A DNA stretch of 64,000 nucleotides from an uncultured Dehalococcoidia bacterium (GTDB lineage Bacteria; Chloroflexota; Dehalococcoidia; Lucifugimonadales; Lucifugimonadaceae). The stretch is from assembly GCA_951812795.1 (NCBI GenBank), contig OX638325.1, positions 1,116,001 through 1,180,000 on the forward strand, written 5' to 3'. The stretch's first letter is position 1; every line of letters starts with the position of its first letter. The translations under genes were made by a program, and so were the position numbers. Of the stretch, positions 54,166 to 63,685 are shown piece after piece. The notes under the pieces are model-generated. The model made no database searches. It saw only the letters and a program-made list of their open reading frames with translations, and was not told the origin of the DNA.

Positions 54166-54726
54166 TTAATTCAAGTAGGTACAGATTTCGCTCACCGGTT
54201 TGCGCTCCGCTTCCGGTATCGACATCGGATATCCGATGAAAAACGCGCCGACCACCGCCCAATCTGCCTCGGCTCCCACCGCTTTGTGGACTTCTTCGTT
54301 TTTGCAGACTCGCCCTGTCGACCACCCAACCGCTAGCCCAATCGCGTGCGCCATCAGCAACATGTTCTGGGCGGCGCAACACGTCGCGGCCAAATTCTCT
54401 TCCGTTATCTCGTCATTAGAACCCGGCACCGAATACACAAGCATCAGTATCGGCGTCTCAAGGACCTCATCACGAGCTTCTGCCGAACTCTTCGCGCGTC
54501 TTTCGGGATTGGGATTCTTGACGTAGTTCCAAGTCCATTCATACACAAGATCCGCGACCTTCGCACGCGCATCCCCATCCTTCTCAAGTACCACGAACCG
54601 CCATGGCTCGGTGTGCCGATGATTCGGTGCCCAACTCGCCGCTTCGACGATCTGATCCAACATCCCGCGCGGAACCGGACGATCTTCAAACTCGCGTATG
54701 CTGCGGCGCGTTCGCATCAAATCCAT
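54166..54726 (-). CDS. Nitroreductase-family FMN protein
   Basis: The core has MRTRRSIREFEDRPVPRGML, ASWAPNHRHTEPWRFVVLEK, NLAATCCAAQNMLLMAHAIG and VVGAFFIGYPM, all nitroreductase-family. The start is unclear: a strong AAAGGAG at 54779-54787 has only a non-standard ATA at 54771 in proper spacing. The nearest standard in-frame starts are GTG at 54729 and ATG at 54726, which lack a good Shine-Dalgarno. I place the end at the ATG as the conservative choice. It is divergent from the SpoU methyltransferase; ALDH follows 45 nt downstream. Confidence 0.82.
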   Translation of the reverse strand: MDLMRTRRSIREFEDRPVPRGMLDQIVEAASWAPNHRHTEPWRFVVLEKDGDARAKVADLVYEWTWNYVKNPNPERRAKSSAEARDEVLETPILMLVYSVPGSNDEITEENLAATCCAAQNMLLMAHAIGLAVGWSTGRVCKNEEVHKAVGAEADWAVVGAFFIGYPMSIPEAERKPVSEICTYLN

Positions 54727-54833
54727 CACCGCATCCGCGACGTCTTTGGAAATAGAATGTGGTAGTCCTATGACGGGTCTCCTTTGATCGATTCTCTTGC
54801 CTTCGGTTATCGACCCGCATATCAAGCGATTGT

Positions 54834-55637
54834 ATGCCAATCCACAAACTAATCGCCCAACCGACAATGAGCCGCTACGCCAGAGCACGCAAGGTACACG
54901 CCAACACCGTCGAGGGACGCCGCGCGGTTTTGGAAGCATTGCGGGCAGAACGCAACATCGAACGACTGTTGATCGCCGATGGCATCGACGTCGGCAACCA
55001 GATGCAGGAGATATTCTCGCTCGCGGAATCCGCCGACATTACCGTTGAGCGTCTCCATCGACGGGAAATCGATCGCCAATCTCAAACCAAAAAAAGCCAA
55101 GGCGTCATCGCGGTCCTACCCGATACGCGCTACGTCAACGTTGAAGACATCATCTTTGAAGCCGACAGTAGATCGCAAACACCTCTTATCGTCGTATTAG
55201 ACGGCATTGTCGATCCTCACAACCTCGGTGCTATCGCGCGTACATTGGACGCGGCAGGAGGTCATGGCATCATCATCCCGCAACGTCGAGCCGCGGGCAT
55301 CAGTCCCGGCGCAATCCGAGCCTCGGCCGGGGCACTCATGCACACGCTCGTCTCCCGCGTCGTCAACATCCATCGCACCATCGATTACCTCAATACCCTC
55401 GGCCTGCAAACCCTCGCGTTAGCCGCCGATGCCGACACTGACTACACCCAAGCCGACTTGAAAATCCCCACCGCGATCGTAGTTGGATCGGAGGAAAGAG
55501 GCGTCTCCCGCCTGTCGCTCGAATACTGCACCGCATCGATGTCGATACCCATGCACGGCCAACTCGCCTCGTTGAATGCATCAGTGAGCGCAGGAATCGC
55601 GCTCTACGAGGCGGTTCGGCAACGGTCCAGCATCTAA
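54834..55637 (+). CDS. TrmH/SpoU-family RNA 2'-O-methyltransferase (RlmB-like)
   Basis: The 267-residue protein has an N-terminal substrate-binding domain (VEGRRAVLEALRAERNIERL) and a C-terminal SPOUT domain: VLDGIVDPHNLGAIARTLDA, IPQRRAAGISPGAIRASAGA, VVGSEERGVSRLSLEYC and IPMHGQLASLNASVSAGIAL. These are the three knot motifs. RlmB methylates 23S rRNA G2251; the exact site is not readable here. ATG at 54834 or 54867; neither has a strong Shine-Dalgarno. It is followed after 3 nt by the secreted metzincin-like gene. Confidence 0.91.
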   Translation: MPIHKLIAQPTMSRYARARKVHANTVEGRRAVLEALRAERNIERLLIADGIDVGNQMQEIFSLAESADITVERLHRREIDRQSQTKKSQGVIAVLPDTRYVNVEDIIFEADSRSQTPLIVVLDGIVDPHNLGAIARTLDAAGGHGIIIPQRRAAGISPGAIRASAGALMHTLVSRVVNIHRTIDYLNTLGLQTLALAADADTDYTQADLKIPTAIVVGSEERGVSRLSLEYCTASMSIPMHGQLASLNASVSAGIALYEAVRQRSSI

Positions 55638-55640
55638 ACG

Positions 55641-58430
55641 ATGCCGTCCATCACCTACCCCATCAACCCGCGACGTAAGTCGTGGATCGTAACGGCCCTG
55701 TTCGCCGTAATCGCACTCGGAACTGTGGCGGTTTTCGCTTTCGATTCAAGCGCCAGCGCCCAATCGCCTTCGAATGGCCTGGTGATTCAGTCACTCACCA
55801 TCAACCAGTCAGGTGAATCCGCCCGCGCCATCACTTACGAGGCACAAGTAACCATCGCCAATTCCAGCGAAACTGATTTCTCCGGATTACAAAGGGTCGA
55901 TTACCAAATCGACGATGGCGACACGCAACTCGCATACATCGTCACCTCGTTGCTGAGCGCACAAACCATAACCTTCACCTTCAGATTCGGGTTGACGCCA
56001 GGAGAGCACACCGTTCGATTGGAGGTCGGCGATTCCGCAAGAGTACCCACGATCACGGTGGCCGGTGCCGATATCGAAGTCGACATTGTCGATTACCGAT
56101 TCAAACCCGGACGATCCGTCGAGTTTGACCTCGATATCGCCAACCACGGCGACCTCATCGCAGAAGAAATTGCGTTGAACAGCATGTGGCGCAACACGGA
56201 TGGTGATGTGTCAGGCGAACAAATTTACACCGAAAACATCCCGGACCTCAAACCCAGCCAACACACCACCGCTACCGTTACGATTCAACTCCAACCGGGC
56301 TCGTATGATTTCCAATTCGCCGCCGCCACCACAACCATCGAAGGCGATTCTGGAAACAACTCTGCACAACTAACGCTGGATGTTGAATTCGCCGATCTTC
56401 GCACCAACGTGGTCGCTACCGAGGTCCTGGGTTGGAATGGCGACGGCGAAGCCCTCCTGTCAACAACGGTCGAAGTGACGAACGAAGGGGTCGACAACAC
56501 CAGCACCTTCTACATCGGAATCGCCTGCGACGGTGAATCTGAAGACAGCTGCTCCACCTCTAGCCAATCAGGCGGAGTCCTAGTGGGAGAATCCGTTCAG
56601 ACCGAGATGCGACTCTGGTTGCCAGTCGGGGACACGCCCACGCGCATCTTCGCCGTTGAGAACGAAGACACGTTCCGTTGGGGGAATCTCAACGCCATCG
56701 ACCACACCTTCGTGGTGCCAGACGCGCCCGAGCTGGTCTGGACCTTGAGTAAGACAACGTCACCAGAAATCGCCCGCTACTGGAGCGACGGGTCCGCTAA
56801 CGTGGACCTGAATCTGACCTTCATCAACAACGGCACCAACGAATCCCAAACCGTGGTCATCACATGTTCTCAGGACGACGTCACTGTTGACGATTGCGGT
56901 GCCGAACTTACCGTCGAATTGGAACCGGATGTCTATCCAACACTGATCTCTGAAACGCTGAAACTACCACGCGGAGATATCAACCTCGCGATCAGCTATG
57001 GTGCGGCTGAGCCGGGAACCACATCGATCAATGTCCCGAAACGAATTACTGGGGTTGAGCGAGATGTTTGGAGCTGCTTCAGCGATACGTCAAACATCGT
57101 CGACGACTCCGAACAAGATGACGCCGAAGAAGACGAAAACGACCAAGGCATCGGATGCTCCGGTTGGGATCGCGAACACGTCACCAAGTGGCCCATCGAT
57201 GAAGCCATCAAATTGTGGTCATTCGGCGATGCGCACTATCTGAAGATTCTCGACGAAGTGGTCGAAGATGTCGCATCGTTCCTGAATATGGAGATCGAAC
57301 GCGTAGCTACGCAGAGCGAAGCACAGCTGAAGGTCCATACCGGCGTGCCGAGGGAAAACGCAGAATCGACCGGTCTGGACTGCATAGAATTCGCCGGATG
57401 TGCGAGGACATGGGTTGACGACGATGGACGAATAACAGCCAGCACCATCTCCATTTGGTCGAACCGTTTCCAAGACGAAAAACAACGAGACGCGGCGATC
57501 CGATCGACTACCCTCCACGAGTTGCTGCACTCGTTGACGAATATCAAGCATCGCCATCACGACCGCACCAGCGTCATGAGCTACGAAGCACTCAACTACT
57601 CAACAATCGACGGCATGGACATCGGCCTTTTCGAACTTCACGCGCATCCGCTGGTCCAACCAGGTATGTCTTTCGAAGAAGTCCTCGATCTGATCGTCTT
57701 CACCGACGAACTCGTTGACCCACCTGAACCGGTGGAACTCTCAGCACCCGCGCTGCTCCGTCGCGCCCACGCCACATTGATGGACGCCAAATCCTTCAGC
57801 TTCGAAGTTAAGGGCGGTTGGCCCGGATGTTCCGGGAATGACGGCTTCGGATGGGCGAAACTCGAGTCGGCTAATCTGATTGCGCACGCAGCAACCTGGC
57901 GGCATTTCCACGATGGTAACGATCGCTACTACTACATCGGTAACCCGGACGATTGGGGCGCAAGCGAGTGGTGGCTGAGACGAGGACGAAATTGGAGCGA
58001 TGTCGAGGTCCAGAAGGTAACGGACGCTACGACCTTCAGAGGAGGTTTCTCCTCGCTGCTACAGATCCTTTCCGACATCAATATCTACGCGAGCGATTCC
58101 GATTACACCGTCACGTCTCGGGCGCCAAACCGTGTCGAAATCGAAGTCAATATCGATCAACCCAACCCGCGTTGGAGCCGAGGATTAAACCTCGAAATCA
58201 ACATCGCATTGCACCCGGAAAATTTCCAGATCTTGGATTACGAGATGACGTGGAAATTCAATCCCAGAAACCGAAGAAGCTGCGACACCTACGCCATCGA
58301 AGCCCGTTCGCCGCAGTACAACATCGACTTCACATTCCCCGATGCGATACGGGAAGATTCGCAGATCCTAGCACCCGTGACACTACCAGACGAACCCGAC
58401 ACCCAAATCGAAGTCACGATCGTCAATTGA
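55641..58430 (+). CDS. Large secreted protein with repeated Ig-like regions and a metzincin-like protease motif
   Basis: The 929-residue protein starts with a signal peptide or anchor (WIVTALFAVIALGTVAVFAF...SAQS). Residues of about 45-460 are a run of Asn/Thr/Asp-rich beta domains with paired cysteines resembling CARDB-like modules. An acidic segment DDSEQDDAEEDENDQ lies near 490. The catalytic-looking motif is TTLHELLHSLTNIKHRHH (His626, Glu627, His630; His637 is one residue further than in the metzincin HExxHxxGxxH), followed by SVMSY (Met646) as a candidate Met-turn. The C-terminal 250 residues are unassigned. It begins 3 nt after the SpoU gene. A surface protease or adhesin is plausible; the activity is not proven. 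Confidence 0.7.
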   Translation: MPSITYPINPRRKSWIVTALFAVIALGTVAVFAFDSSASAQSPSNGLVIQSLTINQSGESARAITYEAQVTIANSSETDFSGLQRVDYQIDDGDTQLAYIVTSLLSAQTITFTFRFGLTPGEHTVRLEVGDSARVPTITVAGADIEVDIVDYRFKPGRSVEFDLDIANHGDLIAEEIALNSMWRNTDGDVSGEQIYTENIPDLKPSQHTTATVTIQLQPGSYDFQFAAATTTIEGDSGNNSAQLTLDVEFADLRTNVVATEVLGWNGDGEALLSTTVEVTNEGVDNTSTFYIGIACDGESEDSCSTSSQSGGVLVGESVQTEMRLWLPVGDTPTRIFAVENEDTFRWGNLNAIDHTFVVPDAPELVWTLSKTTSPEIARYWSDGSANVDLNLTFINNGTNESQTVVITCSQDDVTVDDCGAELTVELEPDVYPTLISETLKLPRGDINLAISYGAAEPGTTSINVPKRITGVERDVWSCFSDTSNIVDDSEQDDAEEDENDQGIGCSGWDREHVTKWPIDEAIKLWSFGDAHYLKILDEVVEDVASFLNMEIERVATQSEAQLKVHTGVPRENAESTGLDCIEFAGCARTWVDDDGRITASTISIWSNRFQDEKQRDAAIRSTTLHELLHSLTNIKHRHHDRTSVMSYEALNYSTIDGMDIGLFELHAHPLVQPGMSFEEVLDLIVFTDELVDPPEPVELSAPALLRRAHATLMDAKSFSFEVKGGWPGCSGNDGFGWAKLESANLIAHAATWRHFHDGNDRYYYIGNPDDWGASEWWLRRGRNWSDVEVQKVTDATTFRGGFSSLLQILSDINIYASDSDYTVTSRAPNRVEIEVNIDQPNPRWSRGLNLEINIALHPENFQILDYEMTWKFNPRNRRSCDTYAIEARSPQYNIDFTFPDAIREDSQILAPVTLPDEPDTQIEVTIVN

Positions 58431-58561
58431 CGACGGACTAATCCCGTCAACACCCCCACTTAGACGCCACGAATTCGTCTCTGTTTGACCGAGACCGTCG
58501 TCAAACCCTTCCCCTATACGCCGACGGAGAGCTGTGCACAACCCTTCCCCTAGTTGCCCAA

Positions 58562-58681
58562 GGGGTGCTGTGCATAACTTCCGTCATTCCGGCGAAAGCC
58601 GGAATCCAGAGGGGCCGGGCAACGGGGAGGCGCACATTCTGACCGTTAATCCGTCGTAAGTGAGGTTGTGCACAGCACCCC
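58562..58681. repeat. Dispersed MITE-like element copy with perfect 13-bp terminal inverted repeats
   Basis: GGGGTGCTGTGCA at 58562-58574 and TGCACAGCACCCC at 58669-58681 are exact inverted copies. Between them are CGTCATTCCGGCGAAAGCCG (the 15.4 kb core), CAGAGGGGCCGGGCAACGG and a GGTTGTG block. The flanks (GCTGTGCACAACC at 58531-58544 and AAGGGGGAATTAAAGGGGG after 58681) belong to the same family, so two modules may be nested. It lies between convergent metzincin and phytanoyl-CoA dioxygenase genes. The intergenic 58431-58721 otherwise holds nothing recognisable. Confidence 0.8.
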
Positions 58682-58721
58682 AAGGGGGAATTAAAGGGGG
58701 TTTAGACCAGGCGTCAGTCGC

Positions 58722-59729
58722 CTAATTCTCGCAGTCGGGATGCCCGTCTTCCCAACGGCCAAACGGAATGTCGAACTGTCCGCCTTGGTTGATCTTCGAC
58801 ATCCGCTTGCGGCAATCCATCCACATGTCGTGCCACTTGACCGGGTCCCTGAGCTCTGAGTCAGGATTCGACCTGCTCCTCGCCACAAATTCCGGGAACG
58901 CAACGCGGCCGGAGTGTGCACCAGTGTTGTGGTAACGAAGGTCGAACGACCAGCGCATGTTCTCGCTCAAGTTCGCCAACGATCCGTGAACCGTCCGCTT
59001 GTGCATGAAGATCACGTCCCCACGCTCCGTCGGCAACGGCGTCGCGGCTCGGTACGGGAAAAGCTTTTCAGGAATCTGCCGACCCTGCACCATCGTCGTG
59101 TTGTGCGCATAGCTATCGCAATGCGTCAACAGATCGCCTCGGTGCGTACCTGGAACCACGTTCAACGGGCCCGACTCCACCGGCGTGTCCGTCAGTGAGA
59201 ACCAAACCGTAACCATGTTGGTCTCATCCGCCTCCGGCACGACAACACCATGGTCCTGGTGCCAAAGCGTGGCACCGATTAGCGGCTGCCCCTGCTCTGT
59301 CTTCGGCAGGTACTTCTCCGGCGGCTTGATACGAACATGCTGCACCGGGTTCGATGAGATCTCCGGCCCGATCAGCTGCTCGAGGACATCAAGCAGATTC
59401 TCATTGACAAACGCGTTGAAGACCGCCGGACCGAACCAGCAAGGGGTGTCTTCCTTGACGTCTTGGAAAGGTAGTGAGAAGTCAAAATACTGCGCGTGTT
59501 GTCGGCCCGTTTCTTGATAAATCTTCAAGATGCGTGCGTCGAACGGCAATGCCTTGTACTCAGACGCTATCTCACCGTCTTCGTAGAGATCACGCGCCAG
59601 ATCGTCGAGGACACCTTCGTACTCCTCGATGATCGGGTCGAGCACCGTCGCTGGGTCAAGAACGCCCTTGACCTTTACGAAACCTTGCTCCTGAAAATCG
59701 CTCACGACGGATTTCGTCGCAACAGCCAT
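58722..59729 (-). CDS. Phytanoyl-CoA dioxygenase (PhyH) family oxygenase
   Basis: Non-heme Fe(II)/2-oxoglutarate oxygenase of 335 residues. The facial triad is His and Asp of TLWHQDHGVVVPEAD and the distal His of MHKRTVHGSLANLSENM; a downstream Arg (RWSFDLRY) could bind 2-oxoglutarate. GGAGG precedes the ATG at 59729. PhyH paralogues are abundant in SAR202-like genomes. The substrate is unknown; hydroxylation of an organic acid or lipid fragment is likely. Confidence 0.89.
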   Translation of the reverse strand: MAVATKSVVSDFQEQGFVKVKGVLDPATVLDPIIEEYEGVLDDLARDLYEDGEIASEYKALPFDARILKIYQETGRQHAQYFDFSLPFQDVKEDTPCWFGPAVFNAFVNENLLDVLEQLIGPEISSNPVQHVRIKPPEKYLPKTEQGQPLIGATLWHQDHGVVVPEADETNMVTVWFSLTDTPVESGPLNVVPGTHRGDLLTHCDSYAHNTTMVQGRQIPEKLFPYRAATPLPTERGDVIFMHKRTVHGSLANLSENMRWSFDLRYHNTGAHSGRVAFPEFVARSRSNPDSELRDPVKWHDMWMDCRKRMSKINQGGQFDIPFGRWEDGHPDCEN

Positions 59730-60177
59730 CTCAATCCTCCATATCTGGATTCATGTCATTTAATGCCAACTGATTTTACACGCATTCAACACTCCAAAGC
59801 ACACACCAGAACGCGTAATTTCCTGCGACATCAATCCTTCATCGTCCCCCTCAAAAACCCAAAATCCAACCTCACGCTCACATCCAACCCTCCGGCCCAC
59901 CATATTGGCCAATCACAACCCGTAAGGGCGACCCTTGTGGTCGCCCCCGCGTCAGCAACACCGAACGCCCAGCCAGAAGACCAAGCCCAGGCTTTCCCCC
60001 GTTAACGGGGGAAATGTCCGAAGGACAAAGGGGGCCCAGACAACCTAAAACTCCACCCTGATACTCGCCGCCTAGTGCCCTCGCGTCAGCAACACCGAAC
60101 GTCCAGCCAGAAGACCAAGCCAGGCTTTCCCCCGTTCACGGGGGAAATGTCCGAAGGACAAAGGGGGCCCAAACAAC
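59730..60177. repeat. Intergenic region with a tandem duplication and hairpins downstream of oppF
   Basis: The segment from about 59949 to 60082 is repeated with period 133-134 nt at about 60083-60216. Both copies carry GTCAGCAACACCGAACG, CCAGCCAGAAGACCAAGCC, GGCTTTCCCCCGTT, ACGGGGGAAATGTCCGAAGG and CAACCTAAAACTCCACCCTG. The second copy ends inside the oppF coding sequence, so the first contains a detached copy of oppF's last codons. Upstream, GGGCGACC/GGTCGCCC (59926-59946) is an 8-bp hairpin. No gene seen. Confidence 0.85.
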
Positions 60178-61290
60178 CTAAAACTCCACCCTGATACACG
60201 CCACCTCATGCCGCTTCGTCAATGAACCAGTGCTCCGCATCTGAGGCACAACCTCCGCACAATCGGCAATCGCAATCGGACACCGCGTCCTGAACACGCA
60301 ACCCGAAGGCGGATTCGCCGGACTCGGAATATCGCCCGTCAACACGATCCGTTCACGATTCCGTTCCAATACCGGATCCGGCATCGGCGCCGCCGACAGC
60401 AACGCCTGCGTGTACGGATGCAACGGATTGTCGTAGATCTCATCACCATCCGCAATCTCAACGATCTTGCCGAGATACATCACCGCCGTACGATGCGCCG
60501 TATGCCTCACCACCGACAAATCGTGCGCCACGAACACATACGCCAAATCATGCTCGTCCTGCAAATCCTCCAGCAAGTTGATCACCTGCGCCTGTATCGA
60601 AACGTCCAAAGCCGACACCGGCTCATCCAGCAACACCAACTGCGGATTCGCCGCCAACGCTCGAGCGATCGCGATCCGCTGACGCTGTCCACCCGAAAAC
60701 TGATGCGGATACCTACTCGCAACCCCCGGATGCATCCCCACCATCTGAAACAACTCCGCAACACGCTCTCGATACTCATTCCTCGATTCGAATACGTGAT
60801 GAGCCCGCAATGGCTCACCGACGATATTCCCCGCCCGCATCCGCGGATTCAACGACCCATAAGGGTCCTGAAACACCATGCTCATATTCCTCCGCGCACC
60901 CCGCAATACCTCCGAGTTTGCACCCACAAGCTCATCCCCTTGAAAAACCACACTCCCCGAAGTCGGCCTCTGCAACTGGATCACCGCCCGCACCACCGTA
61001 GTCTTACCCGAACCACTCTCCCCCACGACCCCCAACGTCTCACCCGGATTCACATGAAACGACACCCCATTCACCGCCCGAATGTGCCCAACAGTCTGCT
61101 GCAGAATGAACCCCCGAGTAATCGGAAAGTGCACATTCAAATCCCGCACCGAAAGCAACGGAACCGCACTCAAATTAACCGCCGCAATCTCACCCACCGA
61201 CGCCATAGCCCCAACAGCATCCCGCGGCGAAGCAACCGCAGTGGCGGACGTGGTCGAAGGCACAATTGTTGGTTGAATCGATGAGCTCAT
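60178..61290 (-). CDS. oppF: Peptide/nickel-type ABC transporter ATP-binding protein (OppF-like)
   Basis: The 370-residue ATPase has Walker A GVVGESGSGKTTV, signature FSGGQRQRIAIARAL, Walker B LVLLDEPVSALD and HDLSVVRHTAHRTAVMYLGK. The C-terminal oligo/dipeptide domain ends with CVFRTRCPIAIADCAEV, the usual Cys motif. The N-terminal 44 residues are low-complexity Ser/Ala/Val and precede the family start; MASVGEI (residue 29) is an alternative. Permease and binding-protein genes are not in the window. Its last codons are duplicated downstream. Confidence 0.9.
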   Translation of the reverse strand: MSSSIQPTIVPSTTSATAVASPRDAVGAMASVGEIAAVNLSAVPLLSVRDLNVHFPITRGFILQQTVGHIRAVNGVSFHVNPGETLGVVGESGSGKTTVVRAVIQLQRPTSGSVVFQGDELVGANSEVLRGARRNMSMVFQDPYGSLNPRMRAGNIVGEPLRAHHVFESRNEYRERVAELFQMVGMHPGVASRYPHQFSGGQRQRIAIARALAANPQLVLLDEPVSALDVSIQAQVINLLEDLQDEHDLAYVFVAHDLSVVRHTAHRTAVMYLGKIVEIADGDEIYDNPLHPYTQALLSAAPMPDPVLERNRERIVLTGDIPSPANPPSGCVFRTRCPIAIADCAEVVPQMRSTGSLTKRHEVACIRVEF

Positions 61291-61512
61291 GCTATTTTCG
61301 TCAAGAAATACGGTTGGTATCGGTTACCGAGTCTATTTCGATATCGCGTTACGTTTAAAAGTTCATCTAGCATCTGTTTTGCTACGCAGATGCCAACGAT
61401 TTGCTCGAAACTCCGATCATCTCGACCGCATCCATACGTAGAGATTCGATGGAACGCTAGCCGGAAGACCAAGGACTGGTTCAAGCGTCCGATCAGCCTT
61501 CATACGAACGCC

Positions 61513-62523
61513 CTACTCCCACTTTATTTGCACCGAATCGCCGGATACTCCGCTTAACTCAAGGATTTTGCGAAGCATATCCAACTTGTCCTCAGAGCTG
61601 GAATGTACCTCCATAATCAATCCGTTGGGCAATTCCCTGGCACTTTTAAAAACATTGCCATTCTCGTGAATCGGTGCCGACGCGATCACGTACTTTGCTC
61701 CGCGAGGCGTGGATTTTATCGGGCAATGGTTTACGCTGAGGCGGTTACTTCGGATCAACCAAGCAGCTACCTCAACGAATGCATCAGTGAAGTTTTTCGT
61801 GTCGAATTCTTTGCTCTCCAATCGATATTTGGCAGCGCGTTTGTGGGCCGGTGAAAAGGTTTTGTCGGCGACCGAATGCCAGCCTTCACCGATTTGGTTG
61901 ACGCCCATTTGATCGTTCGACTGCGTTCGATCGGCTGGTCGCTGTCTGCCAGCATTCGAATCCCTGATCTCCCCTGGATGTGAAGTCGGAGATTGAAAGT
62001 CCGGAAGAGACTTGATCACAGGTTCGTTAGCCTCGGTTGGTGCTGAACTCGTTCCCAAATTCGTCCGCCACATCGTCAATGATTTCAAGGCAATCACGTG
62101 AGATTCGAAGCCCGCGACGCTCAATTCCATAATGATCCGTTCTTCAATCGCCCCGCGTTCGAACACCGAATACATTTTCCACTCGTCACCATTCGTAACC
62201 ACCATGAACTCAATCCCTGCGGTATTGGCATAATTCATGACCTGCATCGTGTTGTCGTCAACAAGTTGATGCCCTAATCGTTTCGCCTCAATTACTGCAA
62301 CAGGTTGTGCGGCGACCAACAGCGCATAATCAGCCCGCCGACCACGCACGTCATACTCAAGTTCAACCTGATCTGGATCGCTCACATCCCAACCCAACGC
62401 CGCTAACAGCGGATCAATCAACACCTGCCGCGTCCGCGTTTCGTTCGCAGCCAACGAGCTCCTGTGATCAATGATCCGTTGCTTGATCGTCTCGATAGTC
62501 GCCGCTAACTCATCTAGTGCCAT
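61513..62523 (-). CDS. HSDR_N-type PD-(D/E)xK protein
   Basis: The 336-residue protein begins with a type I restriction R-subunit N-terminal domain: ETRTRQVLIDPLLAALGWDV, then RRADYALLV (Asp65) and PVAVIEAKRLG (Glu79, Lys81), a complete D...ExK triad, then YANTAGIEFMVVTNGDEWKM. Residues of about 185-336 are an unassigned C-terminal domain. There is no helicase part, so it is not a full HsdR. It sits between oppD and oppF, which are normally adjacent, with 76 and 222 nt gaps, so it appears to be an insertion into a transporter operon. A nuclease role is inferred. Confidence 0.82.
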   Translation of the reverse strand: MALDELAATIETIKQRIIDHRSSLAANETRTRQVLIDPLLAALGWDVSDPDQVELEYDVRGRRADYALLVAAQPVAVIEAKRLGHQLVDDNTMQVMNYANTAGIEFMVVTNGDEWKMYSVFERGAIEERIIMELSVAGFESHVIALKSLTMWRTNLGTSSAPTEANEPVIKSLPDFQSPTSHPGEIRDSNAGRQRPADRTQSNDQMGVNQIGEGWHSVADKTFSPAHKRAAKYRLESKEFDTKNFTDAFVEVAAWLIRSNRLSVNHCPIKSTPRGAKYVIASAPIHENGNVFKSARELPNGLIMEVHSSSEDKLDMLRKILELSGVSGDSVQIKWE

Positions 62524-62599
62524 TGAATTTGTGTCCGTTCGTGCCAGTCACATGCTTGAATTGGATTGTAAACACACCTATGACGATGGGGATACAACC

Positions 62600-63598
62600 T
62601 CACCCCACCCTCTCCCACTCCCAACACGCCGCAACGTGACCCTCACCCACCTCCTCCATCCAAGGATCCTCAGCCGAACACCGCTCAACCGCATAATCGC
62701 AACGCGGATTGAATGCGCAACCAGGCGGTATCCGCGTCGGATCGGGCACATCGCCCGGTATCTGCGTCAACTTCCCTGTGTCCCGACGCGCATCCAATCG
62801 TGGCACCGAACCCAACAATCCCAAGGTATACGGATGCTTCGGGTTCCCATACAACTCTCCCGACGGCGCCATCTCCCGTATCTTCCCCGCATACATCACA
62901 CACACCCGATCCGCATACCTCGCGACGACTCCGAGATTGTGCGTGATCATCAACAACGCCGTCCCAAACTGCTCGGTCAGATCCTTCATCAACTCCAAGA
63001 TCTGCGCCTGTATCGTCACATCCAACGCCGTCGTCGCCTCGTCGGCAATCAACAAACGCGGGTTGCAACTCAACGCAATCGCGATCATGATCCGTTGCCG
63101 TTGCCCTCCGCTCATCATGTGCGGATAATCTCGTATCCGAGCCGAAGGATCCGGGATACCCACCATGTCCAGAAGCTCCGACGCCCGTGACGCGGCCTGG
63201 CGTCGCGTCATCCCGAGATGCTCCTGCAACGGCTCAACTAGCTGCCGCTCAATCGACAAGACCGGGTTGAGCGACGACAACGGCTCCTGAAAGATGATCC
63301 CGATCTTCGACCCGCGCACGTGCCGCATCTCCCGCACGTCGAGCCGCAACAAATCAGTGCCTTCGAAAACAACCTGCCCGCCAACTATCCGCCCGGGCGG
63401 GTCTGGCACCAGCCTTACGATTGACAGCGCCGCAACGCTCTTGCCACATCCCGATTCGCCCACCAACCCAACCGTCTCGCCCTCATCAATGTGCAGGTCT
63501 ACACCGTCAACGGCACGCACCACACCATAGTCGGTATGAAACTGCGTCTCGAGGTTCTTGACCTCCAAGAGATGTCGGGATGACGCGGCAAAGGACAT
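62600..63598 (-). CDS. oppD: Peptide/nickel-type ABC transporter ATP-binding protein (OppD-like)
   Basis: The 332-residue ATPase has Walker A GESGCGKSV, signature MSGGQRQRIMIAIALS, Walker B LLIADEATTALDVT and HNLGVVARYADRVCVMYAGK. The C-terminal oligopeptide domain contains CAFNPRCDYAVERCSAE. The ATG at 63598 fits the family; a TTG at 63634 would add 12 residues. With oppF it would form the ATPase pair of an Opp/Dpp importer. The region 63635-63819 upstream is mostly the dispersed repeat. Confidence 0.9.
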   Translation of the reverse strand: MSFAASSRHLLEVKNLETQFHTDYGVVRAVDGVDLHIDEGETVGLVGESGCGKSVAALSIVRLVPDPPGRIVGGQVVFEGTDLLRLDVREMRHVRGSKIGIIFQEPLSSLNPVLSIERQLVEPLQEHLGMTRRQAASRASELLDMVGIPDPSARIRDYPHMMSGGQRQRIMIAIALSCNPRLLIADEATTALDVTIQAQILELMKDLTEQFGTALLMITHNLGVVARYADRVCVMYAGKIREMAPSGELYGNPKHPYTLGLLGSVPRLDARRDTGKLTQIPGDVPDPTRIPPGCAFNPRCDYAVERCSAEDPWMEEVGEGHVAACWEWERVG

Positions 63599-63685
63599 GG
63601 ACTCGATCCTATCGGTCTGATCTATCAGCTTCAACGCACCTCAAAGGTGCACAATTAATGCAATCTTACCCAAGCGGACGCACCG

